Below, in pieces: positions 1-9,530 of a stretch of 64,000 bases of DNA. The notes beneath the pieces are model-generated. The model saw nothing but the letters and a program-made list of their open reading frames with translations, did not search any database and had not been told where the DNA came from. The stretch comes from Mesorhizobium sp. (lineage in GTDB: Bacteria; Pseudomonadota; Alphaproteobacteria; Rhizobiales; Rhizobiaceae): positions 1-64,000 of the forward strand of contig SAPZ01000005.1 of assembly GCA_004020875.1 (NCBI GenBank), written 5' to 3'. Every line of letters begins with the position of its first letter. Position 1 is the stretch's first letter. The translations under genes were made by a program, and so were the position numbers.

Positions 1-86
1 GACTTACATGTGTTGAGCCAATGCGCCGCGCAAGCCGGCGCAGCGCGAGACGTCATCACCATTCATTGAATGTCTGTGGCCAGCCG

Positions 87-443
87 TCAGGCGGCCGTCT
101 TGAAGGCATCCATGAGCCCGGCATAGGCGGCGGCAATGCCAGCCACGGGATTGGTGCTTCTTGCCGCGGTTTCGACCTTGAGCGCGCCGCCGCTGGTCGG
201 CAGCGTCAGCAACAGGAACTGGCGATTGCCCGCGTCGCCGATGCAGGCGGCGGCGACATGCTCACCGTTCTCGCCGTTTTCGACGCGCATCTTGAACAGC
301 AACGTTCCGCCGACGGCCTCCAGCGCCCCGCCGACGACCTCGGCAAATTCATCTTCGGAAACGGTTTTGATGTCCGGCGTCAGATCGTCCAGACTTTCGG
401 CAAGCGTGCTTTCGAGGGCCTTTTCGTCGAGCTGCGCGTCCAT
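87..443 (-). CDS. hypothetical small protein (118 aa)
   Basis: I do not recognise this protein. It is acidic and probably cytoplasmic: no signal peptide or membrane segment is visible, and the middle is a short alternating hydrophobic region. The ATG at 443 is preferred because GGAG lies about 8 nt upstream; an in-frame GTG at 470 would add nine residues. It is divergent from the acyl-CoA synthetase gene and shares a roughly 190-bp control region with it. The fold may resemble small conserved rhizobial proteins of unknown function, but nothing catalytic can be pointed to. Confidence 0.6.
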   Translation of the reverse strand: MDAQLDEKALESTLAESLDDLTPDIKTVSEDEFAEVVGGALEAVGGTLLFKMRVENGENGEHVAAACIGDAGNRQFLLLTLPTSGGALKVETAARSTNPVAGIAAAYAGLMDAFKTAA

Positions 444-630
444 GCGAACCACTCCATTCGCCAATCTCACCCAGCCCGTTAACGAAACTTAACGGCGAGG
501 ATGGCCGGATTATGGCGGTTTTCCCGGTTCTTCGATCCGTCCTGGCTTCGACTTATGGCGGCTGGACAATCCGCCAGTTCGTCCACAATGTGCGGAACAA
601 ACGACGCGAATGCGCAAAGGGGAGGAATAG

Positions 631-2259
631 ATGCTCGGATTGATGCAGGAATGGCCGCTGCTTTGCCATAAGCTGATCGACCACGCCGAACGCCAGCACG
701 GCAGCAGGGAGGTGGTGTCGCGCTCGATCGAAGGGCCGATCGTGCGCACGACCTTTGCCGAAATCCATCACCGGTCGCTCAAGGTGGCGCAGCGGCTGGA
801 GCGTGACGGCTTCAGGCTCGGCGATCGCATCGCGACCCTTGCCTGGAACACGGCCCGCCATATCGAAGCCTGGTACGGCATCATGGGCATCGGCGCGATC
901 TATCACACGCTCAATCCGAGGCTTTTTCCCGAGCAGATCGCCTGGATCATGAACAATGCCGAGGACAAGGCGATTTTCGTCGACATCACCTTCGTGCCGC
1001 TGCTGGAAAAGATCGCCGGTGCGGTTGGATCGCTGCGACGAGTGATCGTGCTGACGGACCGGGCGCATATGCCGCAAACGTCGCTGGCGAATGCCGTCGC
1101 TTACGAGGAATGGCTGGCGGAGGCCGACGGCGATTTCGCCTGGAAGACGTTCGACGAGAATACCGCCGCCGGCATGTGCTACACTTCGGGCACGACGGGC
1201 GACCCCAAAGGCGTGCTTTACAGTCACCGCTCCAATGTCCTTCACGCCATGATGGCCGCCATGCCCGACGCCATGGGCCTGTCGACGCGCGATGTGGCGC
1301 TGCCTGTGGTGCCGATGTTCCACGCCAATGCCTGGGGACTCGGCCAGAGCGGACCGATGATCGGCGCCAAGCTGGTGATGCCGGGCTGCAAGATGGATGG
1401 CGCCTCGATCTACGAACTGCTCGACACCGAAAAGGTGACCTTCAGCGCCGCCGTGCCGACGGTCTGGATGATGCTGCTGCAATATCTGGAAGAGACCGGC
1501 AAGAAGCTGCCTTATCTGAAGAAGGTCGTGATCGGCGGGGCTGCCTGTCCGCGCGCCATCACCGCAAAATTCCAGGATGATTACGATGTGCAGGTGGTGC
1601 ATGCCTGGGGCATGACCGAGATGTCGCCACTGGGCACGCTCTGCACGCTGAAGCCGCAATATGAGACGCTGACCGGCGAGGCGCGGCTCGATATCCAGGC
1701 CAAGCAGGGCTTTCCCCCCTTCGGCGTCGAAATGAAAGTAACCGACGACGAAAACAACGCGCTGCCCTGGGACGGCGAGACCTTCGGGCATCTCAAGGTG
1801 CGTGGCCCGGCCGTGGCCCGCGGCTATTATGGCGGGGCAGGCGCCGAGCAGTTCGATACCGATGGCTGGTTCGACACCGGCGATGTCGCCCATATCGACG
1901 CCAGCGGCTACATGCAGATCACCGACCGCGCCAAGGATGTCATCAAGTCCGGCGGCGAATGGATATCGACCATCGACCTGGAGAATCTCGCCGTCGGCCA
2001 CCCGGACGTGGCGGAGGCGGCGGCGATCGGCATCCCGCATTCCAAATGGGGCGAGCGGCCCTTGCTGGTCGTCGTCACCAAGCCCGGCCGGGAGCCGAGC
2101 AAGGGCGATATCCTCACCTTCATGAGCGGCAAGGTGGCGAAATGGTGGATGCCCGACGACGTCGCATTCGTCGGCGAAATTCCGCACACCGCCACCGGCA
2201 AGATTCAGAAGACCAGTCTGCGCGCCCAGTTCAAGGATTATCGCCTGCCGACGGATTGA
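631..2259 (+). CDS. AMP-dependent acyl-CoA synthetase (long/medium-chain type)
   Basis: A 542-residue ANL-superfamily ligase that activates a carboxylic acid to an acyl-adenylate and then an acyl-CoA in the cytoplasm. The P-loop signature [11 protein letters not shown] is at residues 184-194, the hinge/A8 region [13 protein letters not shown] starts at 432, and the catalytic lysine is in TGKIQK (K524). Length and architecture fit the fatty-acyl or 3-methylmercaptopropionyl-CoA ligase-like group; the exact substrate cannot be read from sequence. The start is supported by GGGGAGGA 5-10 nt upstream. It stands alone, about 80 bp before the DUF1499 gene. Confidence 0.9.
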   Translation: MLGLMQEWPLLCHKLIDHAERQHGSREVVSRSIEGPIVRTTFAEIHHRSLKVAQRLERDGFRLGDRIATLAWNTARHIEAWYGIMGIGAIYHTLNPRLFPEQIAWIMNNAEDKAIFVDITFVPLLEKIAGAVGSLRRVIVLTDRAHMPQTSLANAVAYEEWLAEADGDFAWKTFDENTAAGMCYTSGTTGDPKGVLYSHRSNVLHAMMAAMPDAMGLSTRDVALPVVPMFHANAWGLGQSGPMIGAKLVMPGCKMDGASIYELLDTEKVTFSAAVPTVWMMLLQYLEETGKKLPYLKKVVIGGAACPRAITAKFQDDYDVQVVHAWGMTEMSPLGTLCTLKPQYETLTGEARLDIQAKQGFPPFGVEMKVTDDENNALPWDGETFGHLKVRGPAVARGYYGGAGAEQFDTDGWFDTGDVAHIDASGYMQITDRAKDVIKSGGEWISTIDLENLAVGHPDVAEAAAIGIPHSKWGERPLLVVVTKPGREPSKGDILTFMSGKVAKWWMPDDVAFVGEIPHTATGKIQKTSLRAQFKDYRLPTD

Positions 2260-2341
2260 CGAAAAATGTTCGATCTTTCGGCTTCAAGCCCGAGCCAAAA
2301 ACCGCTAACTCTCGGCCCGGGTTGGGACGATACGGCAGAGA

Positions 2342-3127
2342 ATGGCATCTATTCCTGAACGGAAGACGTCGAGGGCGGCCGGCTGGTCGAGGCGGATCGG
2401 GGCATTTTCCCTCGTCCTTATGCTCACCGCCGTTGCTGGTTACCGGCTCGGATTCGTCGAGACGCCGCCTTTCCTGTGGGTGCTTGCGGTCGTTGCGCTG
2501 CTCGCGGCGCTCGCCCTGTTGCTGGCGGGTCTCGGCCTGTCGAGGGTCTGGAGTTTCGGCGATCGCGGCGGCCGCGATCTCAGCGTCGGCGCGCTGCTGG
2601 CGCTGCTGGTGCTGGCGCCCTACGGCGTGGCCGTCTACTGGGCCACGATCTACCCGCCGCTGCGCGACATCTCGACCGATCTCGACGACCCGCCGGTTTT
2701 GGACACCAGCGACCGGACGAGCGACATGAACGAGCTCTCGCCGCCGACCCCGGGCGAGCAGAGCCTGCAGGCCGATGCCTATCCGCTGGTCAGCAGCCAC
2801 AGCTACAATTTGCCTTTCGAAACCGTCGTCGACGCTGTCGAAACCGTGCTCGACCGCCGCGACTGGCAACTGACGGCGCCTTATCCCGATATCAACGGGC
2901 AGAGCGCAGCTACGATCAATGCGCTGGCCAGGGGCTTCGTGCTGGGACTGCCGGCCGACGTCGCAATCCGCGTCACCGACGATGGCGAGCAGGTGATCGT
3001 CGACATGCGCTCGGCCTCGCGCTACGGCCGCTACGATCTCGGCGACAACGCCGCCCGTATCACGGATTTCCTCGGCGAGCTCGACCAGGAAGTCGCCGGG
3101 CAGGTCGGCGCTGCGCCAGCCGAGTGA
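2342..3127 (+). CDS. DUF1499 membrane protein
   Basis: A 261-residue protein with three predicted membrane helices in the first 100 residues (about 17-36, 42-65 and 80-100), followed by a soluble domain from about 130 matching the DUF1499 pattern: a segment on differences in degradation-like 'VETVLDRRDW', then 'VDMRSASRYGRYDLG' near the end. The function of DUF1499 is unknown. Its stop codon directly abuts the stop of the convergent MBL-fold gene (3127/3128), so the two transcripts must overlap or share a termination zone. The ATG at 2342 has only a weak purine tract upstream. Confidence 0.75.
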   Translation: MASIPERKTSRAAGWSRRIGAFSLVLMLTAVAGYRLGFVETPPFLWVLAVVALLAALALLLAGLGLSRVWSFGDRGGRDLSVGALLALLVLAPYGVAVYWATIYPPLRDISTDLDDPPVLDTSDRTSDMNELSPPTPGEQSLQADAYPLVSSHSYNLPFETVVDAVETVLDRRDWQLTAPYPDINGQSAATINALARGFVLGLPADVAIRVTDDGEQVIVDMRSASRYGRYDLGDNAARITDFLGELDQEVAGQVGAAPAE

Positions 3128-4036
3128 TCAGCCGGCGGGACTGAAAATGCCGTCGATCGCGGGGTCGCCTTCGGTGGCGATCAGGCCGCGCGCGACCAGA
3201 TCCTCGAGATGGGCGAGCACCGACAGTCCCGCGGCGCCGTGCAGGCGGGGGTCGGTGTCACGGTAGATCGCCGCGACCATCTCCCTGATCGTCCGGTCGC
3301 CGGCGCGGATGCGTTCCACGATCGCCCTTTCACGCATCTTGCGATGCGTCTTCAGGCCGCGCATGAACCTTTGGGGCGCGGTCACGGGCCCGCCATGGCC
3401 CGGCAGCAGCAGACGATCATCGCGTGCCAGCAACGTGTCGAGGGAGCCCATGTAGTCGGCCATGGCGCCGTCCGGGGGCGCGACGATCGACGTCGACCAG
3501 GCCATGACATGGTCGGCCGAAAACAGGATCCCGTTTCCCTCGAGGGCAAAGACGGCATGATTGGCGGTGTGGCCGGGCGTCAGCACGGTGCGGATCGCCC
3601 AGCCGTCGCCCTCAGTCAGCGCATTGTCGGCCAGCATGATGTCGGGAACGAAGGTCAAGTCGGCGCTGGCGTCGAGCGGATTGACCTCGCCGATGCGCAA
3701 GGGCCGCGCCGGCCGATGCGGGCCTTCGGCAAGTGTCGGCGCGCCGGTGCGCTCTTTCAGGCGCGCTGCGAGGGGCGAATGGTCGCGATGGGTGTGGCTG
3801 ACGAAGATGTGGCTGACCGGTCGGCCAGCGATCGCCGTGAGCAGCGTTTCGAGATGCGCGTCGTCTTCCGGCCCCGGATCGATCACCGCCAGCGTTTCGC
3901 GGCCGACGACATAGCTGTTGGTGCCGTGGAAGGTGAACGGGCTCGGATTTCCGGCGGTGATGCGCAGCACATCCGGCGCAACCATGACCGCCCGGCCGTA
4001 GGCCGGGTCGAAGCTGGTATCGAACTCAAGCGCCAT
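3128..4036 (-). CDS. MBL-fold metallo-hydrolase
   Basis: A 302-residue metallo-beta-lactamase-fold hydrolase. The zinc-binding motif HTHRDH is at residues 81-86, with further metal ligands expected in TPGHTANH and LLPGHGGPV. A C-terminal helical or winged segment ('LHGAAGLSVLAHLEDLVARGLI') is typical of the LACTB2/glyoxalase-like subgroup with a small wHTH-like tail. The ATG is preceded by AAGGAA at good spacing. The substrate is unknown; bacterial relatives are often annotated as beta-lactamase domain proteins without proof. It is convergent with the DUF1499 gene. Confidence 0.85.
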   Translation of the reverse strand: MALEFDTSFDPAYGRAVMVAPDVLRITAGNPSPFTFHGTNSYVVGRETLAVIDPGPEDDAHLETLLTAIAGRPVSHIFVSHTHRDHSPLAARLKERTGAPTLAEGPHRPARPLRIGEVNPLDASADLTFVPDIMLADNALTEGDGWAIRTVLTPGHTANHAVFALEGNGILFSADHVMAWSTSIVAPPDGAMADYMGSLDTLLARDDRLLLPGHGGPVTAPQRFMRGLKTHRKMRERAIVERIRAGDRTIREMVAAIYRDTDPRLHGAAGLSVLAHLEDLVARGLIATEGDPAIDGIFSPAG

Positions 4037-4102
4037 GCCGGATTCCTTTGCGATGCGGCAAAATGATTGCCGCCCGATACAGAAGCCAATATAGGAAAAT
4101 CA

Positions 4103-4138
4103 ATGCATGTCGCCCAAAAGTGGGAGAACGACATGCAT
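4103..4138. repeat. palindromic intergenic repeat, copy A
   Basis: Perfect 10-bp outer arms (ATGCATGTCG at 4103-4112, CGACATGCAT at 4129-4138) enclose an inner CCCA/TGGG pair around AAAG. A related structure with the same GCATG, CCCAAAAG and CATGC blocks lies at 39450-39498. It sits between the MBL gene and bioY, within the bioY leader region. The shared consensus suggests a dispersed palindromic element rather than a gene-specific site. Confidence 0.75.
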
Positions 4139-4200
4139 CAAGAAGATTCTTAAAGCCAGAAAATCAGCCACCCGATGAATCGGCCAGAATGAGGAAGACC

Positions 4201-4791
4201 ATGGCAATTGCAACCACGATGCGTCCGCTTGTTTCACTCACTCTGCCGGAGCGAGGCGCCGCGCGGCTCGCGACCCAGCTCTTCCTGGCGCTTGCCGGAA
4301 CCCTGCTGCTCACGCTTTCGGCCAAGACCAAAGTGGTGCTCGGCCCGGTCGACATTTCGCTGCAGACGCTCGCCGTGCTGCTTATCGCCTCGGCCTTTGG
4401 CCTGCGGCTGGCCGTCGCGACGCTGCTTCTCTACCTCGCCGAGGGCGCTTTTGGCTTGCCGGTCTTCCAGGGCACGCCGGAAAAAGGCATTGGCATTGCC
4501 TATATGCTGGGCTCGACGGGCGGCTATCTCGCCGGCTTCGTGGTCATGGCGGCGATCGCCGGCTGGGCCGCGGATCGCGGCTGGGACCGCAGTCCGTTCA
4601 AGCTGTTCGGCGCCATGCTGACCGCCGAGGTCCTCATGATGGCCATGGGCTTTGCCTGGCTGGCGATGCTCATCGGGCCGGAAAAATCCTGGCAGTTCGG
4701 CGTCCTGCCTTTCATCGTCGGCGACCTGATCAAGGTGGCTTTGGCAGCCAGCCTGGTGCCGGCCGTATGGGCATTGGTCAAGCGCGGCTGA
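4201..4791 (+). CDS. bioY: biotin transporter S-component BioY
   Basis: A 196-residue integral membrane protein of the BioY family, the substrate-binding component of energy-coupling-factor biotin uptake; some BioY proteins work without a dedicated ATPase. Hydrophobic helices cover most of the length, and the conserved core 'VLGPVDISLQTLAVLL ... GAFGLPVF' and 'GGYLAGF' is present. The ATG at 4201 is chosen because GAGGA lies about 6 nt upstream; upstream in-frame extension covers the palindromic repeat and is not credible. No bioMN genes are adjacent. I saw no BioR-type TTATxxATAA box upstream. A strong terminator follows. Confidence 0.9.
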   Translation: MAIATTMRPLVSLTLPERGAARLATQLFLALAGTLLLTLSAKTKVVLGPVDISLQTLAVLLIASAFGLRLAVATLLLYLAEGAFGLPVFQGTPEKGIGIAYMLGSTGGYLAGFVVMAAIAGWAADRGWDRSPFKLFGAMLTAEVLMMAMGFAWLAMLIGPEKSWQFGVLPFIVGDLIKVALAASLVPAVWALVKRG

Positions 4792-4809
4792 TCGCGATCG
4801 ACGCAAGAA

Positions 4810-4846
4810 GGGCCGGCGGGCGACAGGCGCCCGCCGGCCCTTTTTT
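4810..4846 (+). terminator. intrinsic terminator of bioY
   Basis: A perfect 13-bp GC-rich stem (GGGCCGGCGGGCG at 4810-4822 with CGCCCGCCGGCCC at 4828-4840) and a 5-nt loop, followed directly by six T (4841-4846), 19 nt after the bioY stop. It isolates bioY from the rml operon. Confidence 0.95.
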
Positions 4847-4931
4847 ATGCCGCGGTCGGATTTCGCTCGAAACCACCGCGTGCCGGATGGTAGAAAGCGA
4901 GACCAGCGTCAGGAAGGAATCAAACCCGACA

Positions 4932-4960
4932 TTGACAAGCCAGTGCCCGAAACCTAAGCA
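4932..4960 (+). promoter_or_regulatory. candidate promoter of the rml operon
   Basis: TTGACA (4932-4937), a 17-nt spacer and TAAGCA (4955-4960) lie about 50 nt before the rmlA start, just after the bioY terminator. The -35 is consensus but the -10 is weak, so this is only a candidate. Confidence 0.35.
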
Positions 4961-5010
4961 CGGGCAACTTGGCATCTGGGCGGGGGCCGCGGTAGTTCAA
5001 GGAGAGCTTG

Positions 5011-5901
5011 TTGAAAGGAATTATCCTTGCGGGCGGCAGCGGAACACGACTTTATCCGCTAACATTAGCTGTATCTAAGCAAATACTGCCGATCTACGAC
5101 AAGCCTATGATCTATTACCCGCTGAGCGTGCTGATGCTCGCGGGAATCCGCCAGATCCTCGTCATTTCAACTCCGCGCGACTTGCCGGTTTTCCAGGCGT
5201 TGCTGGGCGACGGCTCCGAATTCGGGCTGGAGCTCTCCTATGCCGAGCAGCCGCAGCCCAACGGACTCGCCGAGGCTTTCATCATCGGCCGCGACTTCAT
5301 CGGCAAGGACAGCGTTTCGATGATTCTCGGCGACAACATCTATTTCGGCGGCGGCCTATCGCAGCTCTGCCGCGAGGCGGCGGCGCGCGACGGCGGCGCC
5401 TCTGTCTTCGCCTATTATGTCGACGATCCGGAGCGCTATGGCGTGGTCTCCTTCGACAAGGTCACCGCCAAGGCTCTGACGATCGAGGAGAAGCCGCAAA
5501 AGCCGAAGTCCAACTGGGCTGTGACTGGTCTCTATTTCTATGACAACAACGTGGTCGACATTGCTTCGACCATCCGCCCCTCGGCGCGCGGCGAGCTCGA
5601 GATCACGGCGGTCAACAATGTCTACCTCGAGCGTGGTGAGCTGCATGTCCACCGCCTCGGCCGCGGCTATGCTTGGCTGGATACCGGCACGCATGACAGC
5701 CTGCTCGAGGCATCGTCCTTCGTGCGCACGATCGAGCATCGCCAGGGCATCAAGATCGCGTGCCCCGAGGAGATCGCGCTGGAGCAGCACTGGATCAGCG
5801 CCGACAAGGTTCTGGATCGCGCCTCGCGGCTCGGCAAGAACGAATATGCCGCCTATCTGCGCCGGCGGGTGGCCGATCTGATGGAGGAGCGAGGTGCTTG
5901 A
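5011..5901 (+). CDS. rmlA: glucose-1-phosphate thymidylyltransferase
   Basis: A 296-residue enzyme making dTDP-glucose from dTTP and glucose-1-phosphate, the first step to dTDP-L-rhamnose. The nucleotide-binding signature GGSGTR is at residues 8-13, with the conserved '[16 protein letters not shown]' and the metal-site GDNIYFG following. The start is a TTG at 5011, about 6 nt after AAGGAG (4999-5004); another TTG at 5008 is too close to that site. It is first in a tight A-C-B-D operon and overlaps rmlC by 8 bp. Also called rfbA. Confidence 0.95.
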   Translation: MKGIILAGGSGTRLYPLTLAVSKQILPIYDKPMIYYPLSVLMLAGIRQILVISTPRDLPVFQALLGDGSEFGLELSYAEQPQPNGLAEAFIIGRDFIGKDSVSMILGDNIYFGGGLSQLCREAAARDGGASVFAYYVDDPERYGVVSFDKVTAKALTIEEKPQKPKSNWAVTGLYFYDNNVVDIASTIRPSARGELEITAVNNVYLERGELHVHRLGRGYAWLDTGTHDSLLEASSFVRTIEHRQGIKIACPEEIALEQHWISADKVLDRASRLGKNEYAAYLRRRVADLMEERGA

Positions 5902-6466
5902 GGTCAGGCCGCTCGGCCTCGACGGCGTGCTGGAGATCGTGCCGAAACGGCACGGCGACGCGCGCGGCTATTTCAGCGAGACCTGGAATGCCCAACGCTT
6001 CGCCGAGGCCGGCATCCATCTCGCTTTCGTGCAGGACAACCATTCCTATTCCGCCGCGGCCGGCGTGCTGCGCGGGCTGCATTACCAACTGCCGCCGCGC
6101 GCGCAAGCCAAGCTGCTGCGCGTCGTCAGGGGCAGCGTGTTCGATGTCGCGGTCGACATCCGCCGCGCCTCGCCGACTTTCGGCAAATGGGTGGGGCTGG
6201 AGGTGTCGGCTGAGAAGGGCAACCAGATCCTCGTGCCGAAGGGCTTCGCGCACGGCTTCGTCACGCTCGTGCCGGATACGGAGGTGATCTACAAGGTGAC
6301 CGACACCTATTCGCCCGAGCATGACCGGTCGATCCGTTTCGACGACCCTGCGATCGGCATCGAGTGGCCGGCGCTACCCGGCGGCTTCCAGCTTTCGGAC
6401 AAGGACCAAAAGGCGCCAACGCTTGCCATGGCTGAGGTGTTTGCGTCGGCGGAGGAGGTGGCATGA
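5894..6466 (+). CDS. rmlC: dTDP-4-dehydrorhamnose 3,5-epimerase
   Basis: A 190-residue cupin-fold epimerase converting dTDP-4-keto-6-deoxyglucose to dTDP-4-keto-L-rhamnose. The catalytic histidine is in VLRGLHYQ (H63), and the substrate-binding run '[10 protein letters not shown]' and the Tyr of 'EVIYKV' are present. Length is normal. The start is GTG at 5894, inside the end of rmlA, after GGAGCGAG; the stop overlaps the rmlB ATG by 4 bp, implying translational coupling. Confidence 0.94.
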   Translation: MLEVRPLGLDGVLEIVPKRHGDARGYFSETWNAQRFAEAGIHLAFVQDNHSYSAAAGVLRGLHYQLPPRAQAKLLRVVRGSVFDVAVDIRRASPTFGKWVGLEVSAEKGNQILVPKGFAHGFVTLVPDTEVIYKVTDTYSPEHDRSIRFDDPAIGIEWPALPGGFQLSDKDQKAPTLAMAEVFASAEEVA

Positions 6467-7596
6467 ATTTCCTGGTCACCGGCGGCGCCGGCTTCATCGG
6501 CTCGGCCGTCTGCCGGCATCTGTGCGCCAACCCGGCCTACCGGGTCACCAATCTCGACAAGCTCACCTATGCCGGCAACCTCGCGTCGCTGAGGCCGATC
6601 GAGAACGCGCACAATTACCGTTTCGAGCAGGTCGACATCTGCGACGAGCGCACGGTGCTGGAGATATTGTGCCGCGACGACATCGACATCGTCATGAACC
6701 TGGCCGCCGAAAGCCATGTCGACCGCTCGATCGACGGCCCCGGCGCGTTCATCGAGACCAACATCGTCGGCACCTACCGCATTCTCAATGCCGCGCTGGA
6801 ATACTGGCGCGCGCTGCCGGAGGCTCGCCAAGGCCGCTTCCGCTTCCACCATATCTCGACCGACGAGGTCTTCGGCGATCTTCCTTTCGACGGCGGCATG
6901 TTCGTGGAGGAGACGCCTTATGCGCCGTCCTCGCCCTACTCGGCGTCGAAGGCGGCATCCGACCATCTGGTCCGCGCCTGGCACGAGACCTATGGCCTGC
7001 CGGTGGTGCTTTCCAACTGCTCGAACAATTACGGCCCCTATCATTTCCCCGAAAAGCTGATCCCGCTGGTCATCCTCAACGCGCTCGACGAGAAGCCGCT
7101 GCCGGTTTACGGCGCCGGCGCCAATGTGCGCGACTGGCTGTTCGTCGAGGATCACGCCCGGGCCCTCGAGCTGGTGGCCACCAGGGGACGGCCGGGCGAG
7201 AGCTACAATGTCGGCGGCAATTCCGAGCGCACCAATCTCGGCGTCGTCCAGACGATCTGCGATCTGCTTGACGCCAGGCGCCCGCGCGCGGGAGGCGCGA
7301 GCCACCGCGACCTGATCACCTTCGTCACCGACCGTCCCGGTCATGACCGCCGCTATGCGATCGACGCCTCCAAGATCGCGCGCGATCTCGGCTGGGCGCC
7401 ACGGGAGAATTTCGACAGCGGCCTGGCAAGGACCGTCGACTGGTATCTCGACAACAAATGGTGGTGGGGGCCGATCCGCGCGCAGCGCTACGCCGGCGAG
7501 CGGCTGGGTCACGGCGCGGCCGCAAACAGCCAAGACAGTCTGGTCGCAAGCAGCCCGATCGGGAACGAGGCTGGAAGCCGGAAGGTGCCGACGTGA
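6463..7596 (+). CDS. rmlB: dTDP-glucose 4,6-dehydratase
   Basis: A 377-residue extended SDR that oxidises and dehydrates dTDP-glucose to dTDP-4-keto-6-deoxyglucose with bound NAD. It has the GGAGFIG nucleotide motif (residues 7-13), the ISTDEVFG active-site triad around 131-138 and YSASK near 159-163. The family normally ends near 'RYAGERLG'; here about 27 extra, low-complexity residues follow and overlap the ribosome-binding region of rmlD. The stop overlaps the rmlD GTG by 4 bp. Confidence 0.95.
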   Translation: MNFLVTGGAGFIGSAVCRHLCANPAYRVTNLDKLTYAGNLASLRPIENAHNYRFEQVDICDERTVLEILCRDDIDIVMNLAAESHVDRSIDGPGAFIETNIVGTYRILNAALEYWRALPEARQGRFRFHHISTDEVFGDLPFDGGMFVEETPYAPSSPYSASKAASDHLVRAWHETYGLPVVLSNCSNNYGPYHFPEKLIPLVILNALDEKPLPVYGAGANVRDWLFVEDHARALELVATRGRPGESYNVGGNSERTNLGVVQTICDLLDARRPRAGGASHRDLITFVTDRPGHDRRYAIDASKIARDLGWAPRENFDSGLARTVDWYLDNKWWWGPIRAQRYAGERLGHGAAANSQDSLVASSPIGNEAGSRKVPT

Positions 7597-8495
7597 GGCT
7601 TGCCGTCACTGGACGCGAGGGCCAGGTCGCTGCAAGCCTGGTCGAGGCGGCGCGAGGTCGTGACGGAGTGGAAGTCGTCGCCGTCGGCCGCCCGGCGCTC
7701 GACCTGGCGCGGCCAGACACGGTGCTCGCGGCGCTTGAAGCGGCAAGGCCGGACATCGTCGTTTCCGCCGCCGCCTACACCGCCGTCGACCAGGCCGAGG
7801 ACGAGAAGGACCTGGCCTTCGCGGTGAACGCCACCGGCGCCGGCAAGGTGGCCGAAGCCGCGGCAAGGCTCGGCGTCCCCGTCATCCATCTGTCGACCGA
7901 CTATGTCTTCGACGGCGGCAAGGACGGCGCCTATGTCGAGACCGACCCGACCGCCCCGCTCGGCGTCTACGGCGCCTCCAAGCTCGCCGGCGAGCAAGCG
8001 GTGGCCGCCGCCAACCCGCGCCACCTCATCCTGCGCACGGCCTGGGTCTACAGCCCTTTCGGCAGGAACTTCGTCAAAACGATGCTGCGGCTCGCGGCCG
8101 ACCGCGACGAGATTGCCGTCGTCGCCGATCAATGGGGCAATCCGACCTCGGCGCTCGACATCGCCGACGCGATCCTGCATGCGGCGCCGAGGCTGCGAGA
8201 CGACAAGAATTTCGCGGCCTTCGGCATCTATCATCTGGCGGGCAAAGGCGACGCCAACTGGAGCGGCTTTGCCAGTCACATCCTCGACATAAGCAAGGCG
8301 TTGGGTGGTCCGCACGCGAGCGTGCGCGATATCGCGACGGCGGATTATCCGACCAAGGCCAGGCGGCCGGCCAACTCGCGGCTGTCGAACGCCAAGTTTG
8401 CGGGTGAGTTTGGATGGCAGGCGCCGGGGTGGCGGGAGGCGACCGAAGGGGTGGTGCAACGTCTGCTGGAGACGAAACAGGCATTGAACGCATGA
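7593..8495 (+). CDS. rmlD: dTDP-4-dehydrorhamnose reductase
   Basis: A 300-residue SDR reducing dTDP-4-keto-L-rhamnose to dTDP-L-rhamnose. It has an N-terminal TGREGQV nucleotide-binding segment, LSTDYVFDG, and the YGASK catalytic pair. GTG at 7593 is used because the homologous N terminus [12 protein letters not shown] starts there and overlaps the rmlB stop. Its own stop overlaps the ATG of the next gene (ATGA), so the downstream methyltransferase gene belongs to the same transcript even though its base composition differs. Confidence 0.94.
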   Translation: MRLAVTGREGQVAASLVEAARGRDGVEVVAVGRPALDLARPDTVLAALEAARPDIVVSAAAYTAVDQAEDEKDLAFAVNATGAGKVAEAAARLGVPVIHLSTDYVFDGGKDGAYVETDPTAPLGVYGASKLAGEQAVAAANPRHLILRTAWVYSPFGRNFVKTMLRLAADRDEIAVVADQWGNPTSALDIADAILHAAPRLRDDKNFAAFGIYHLAGKGDANWSGFASHILDISKALGGPHASVRDIATADYPTKARRPANSRLSNAKFAGEFGWQAPGWREATEGVVQRLLETKQALNA

Positions 8496-9421
8496 ACAAA
8501 CATTTTTTGGAAGACTTGGATTTGTCTGTCTTTTCAGTCGAATCTGCGACCTCCGAGAATGACAAGCGTTCGCTTCTGCGGCTGCAAAAATTGGTCAGCG
8601 GATCTGCGGCCCGATACAACTATCTTGAGATTGGGTCTGACCAAGGCGGAAGCCTAGTTCCTGTTCTCCGTGATCAGAATTGTGCGCATGCCATCTCTGT
8701 CGATCTCCGTCCTGAAAAGCAGCCGGATGAAAGAGGTATCAGTTTTTACTATCCATTGGACGGTGAAGCGCGGATGCTGGACAATCTACGAGGATGTCTG
8801 CGACCGGATGAACTTGACCGGCTCAGAATATTCAGGTGTGACATCCGTGATGTCGATGTGGCTGATGTACCAAAGATCGATCTAGCCCTCATTGACGGAG
8901 AGCACACAAACACCGCCAGCTTTTCCGATGCGGATCGCATGCTGGATTTCGTCAACGACGATTCGGTCATTATCTTTCACGACTCTAATCTTATCGACGA
9001 CGCAATCCAAAACTTCGAGAGGATGCTCTCCAGGTTGAAGATCGAGCACTCGACGGTTCTTCTGCCTGACAAGGTCGCAGCGATCGGTCTTGGAAAATTT
9101 GCGAAAGCCATAACGGCGCAACTAGGCTTTCTTTCCGCACCCCGTTCCGATTTCTTTGCGGGCGCTCAGCTGAATAGGTGGATCTCAGTTGCGACTTCTA
9201 TCAGGAACCGTGGGCTGCTGCCGGATCAAAATGAACAAACGAAGTCAGAGGTCTCGAGTCTGCGATCTCAACTGATATGCGAAAAACGAGAATCAGAGAG
9301 ATTGCAGCGAGAAATGGAGTCTGCACGTCGTCAGGTTGATATGCTCCTGCAAAGCACTTCGTGGAAAATAACAGGTCCTCTCCGGCGTGGCGCTCGTTTG
9401 TTCAGGCGGACTTGGAAATAG
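8492..9421 (+). CDS. class I SAM methyltransferase-like protein with C-terminal coiled coil
   Basis: A 309-residue protein. A Rossmann SAM-binding motif LEIGSDQGGS lies at residues 45-54, IDGEH at 134-138 and FHDS near 162-165, as in the cephalosporin hydroxylase / sugar O-methyltransferase group. Residues about 250-285 are charged and heptad-like, and the tail carries STSWKITGPLRR, a motif also found in the next protein. The start overlaps the rmlD stop (ATGA). Composition is clearly less GC-rich than the rml genes. The acceptor is probably a polysaccharide sugar, by context only. Confidence 0.75.
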   Translation: MNKHFLEDLDLSVFSVESATSENDKRSLLRLQKLVSGSAARYNYLEIGSDQGGSLVPVLRDQNCAHAISVDLRPEKQPDERGISFYYPLDGEARMLDNLRGCLRPDELDRLRIFRCDIRDVDVADVPKIDLALIDGEHTNTASFSDADRMLDFVNDDSVIIFHDSNLIDDAIQNFERMLSRLKIEHSTVLLPDKVAAIGLGKFAKAITAQLGFLSAPRSDFFAGAQLNRWISVATSIRNRGLLPDQNEQTKSEVSSLRSQLICEKRESERLQREMESARRQVDMLLQSTSWKITGPLRRGARLFRRTWK

Positions 9422-9530
9422 AGAGCGGTGTGGTGCGGGTTCGTCGGAGAAATTGGCGACTTACGTCGAGTGGCAGGGATCGGATTGTCGATATTCCTGC
9501 GAGCACGCGCCAGTGCAGAGAGGATCGTTC

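Noticed and set aside
553..2187. 544-codon minus-strand ORF opposite the acyl-CoA synthetase
   Set aside because: His/Arg-rich composition typical of an antisense shadow; the plus strand has full ANL motifs.
4139..4200. Riboswitch or BioR operator before bioY
   Set aside because: I found no conserved riboswitch stems and no TTATxxATAA-like BioR box; only the palindromic repeat is present.
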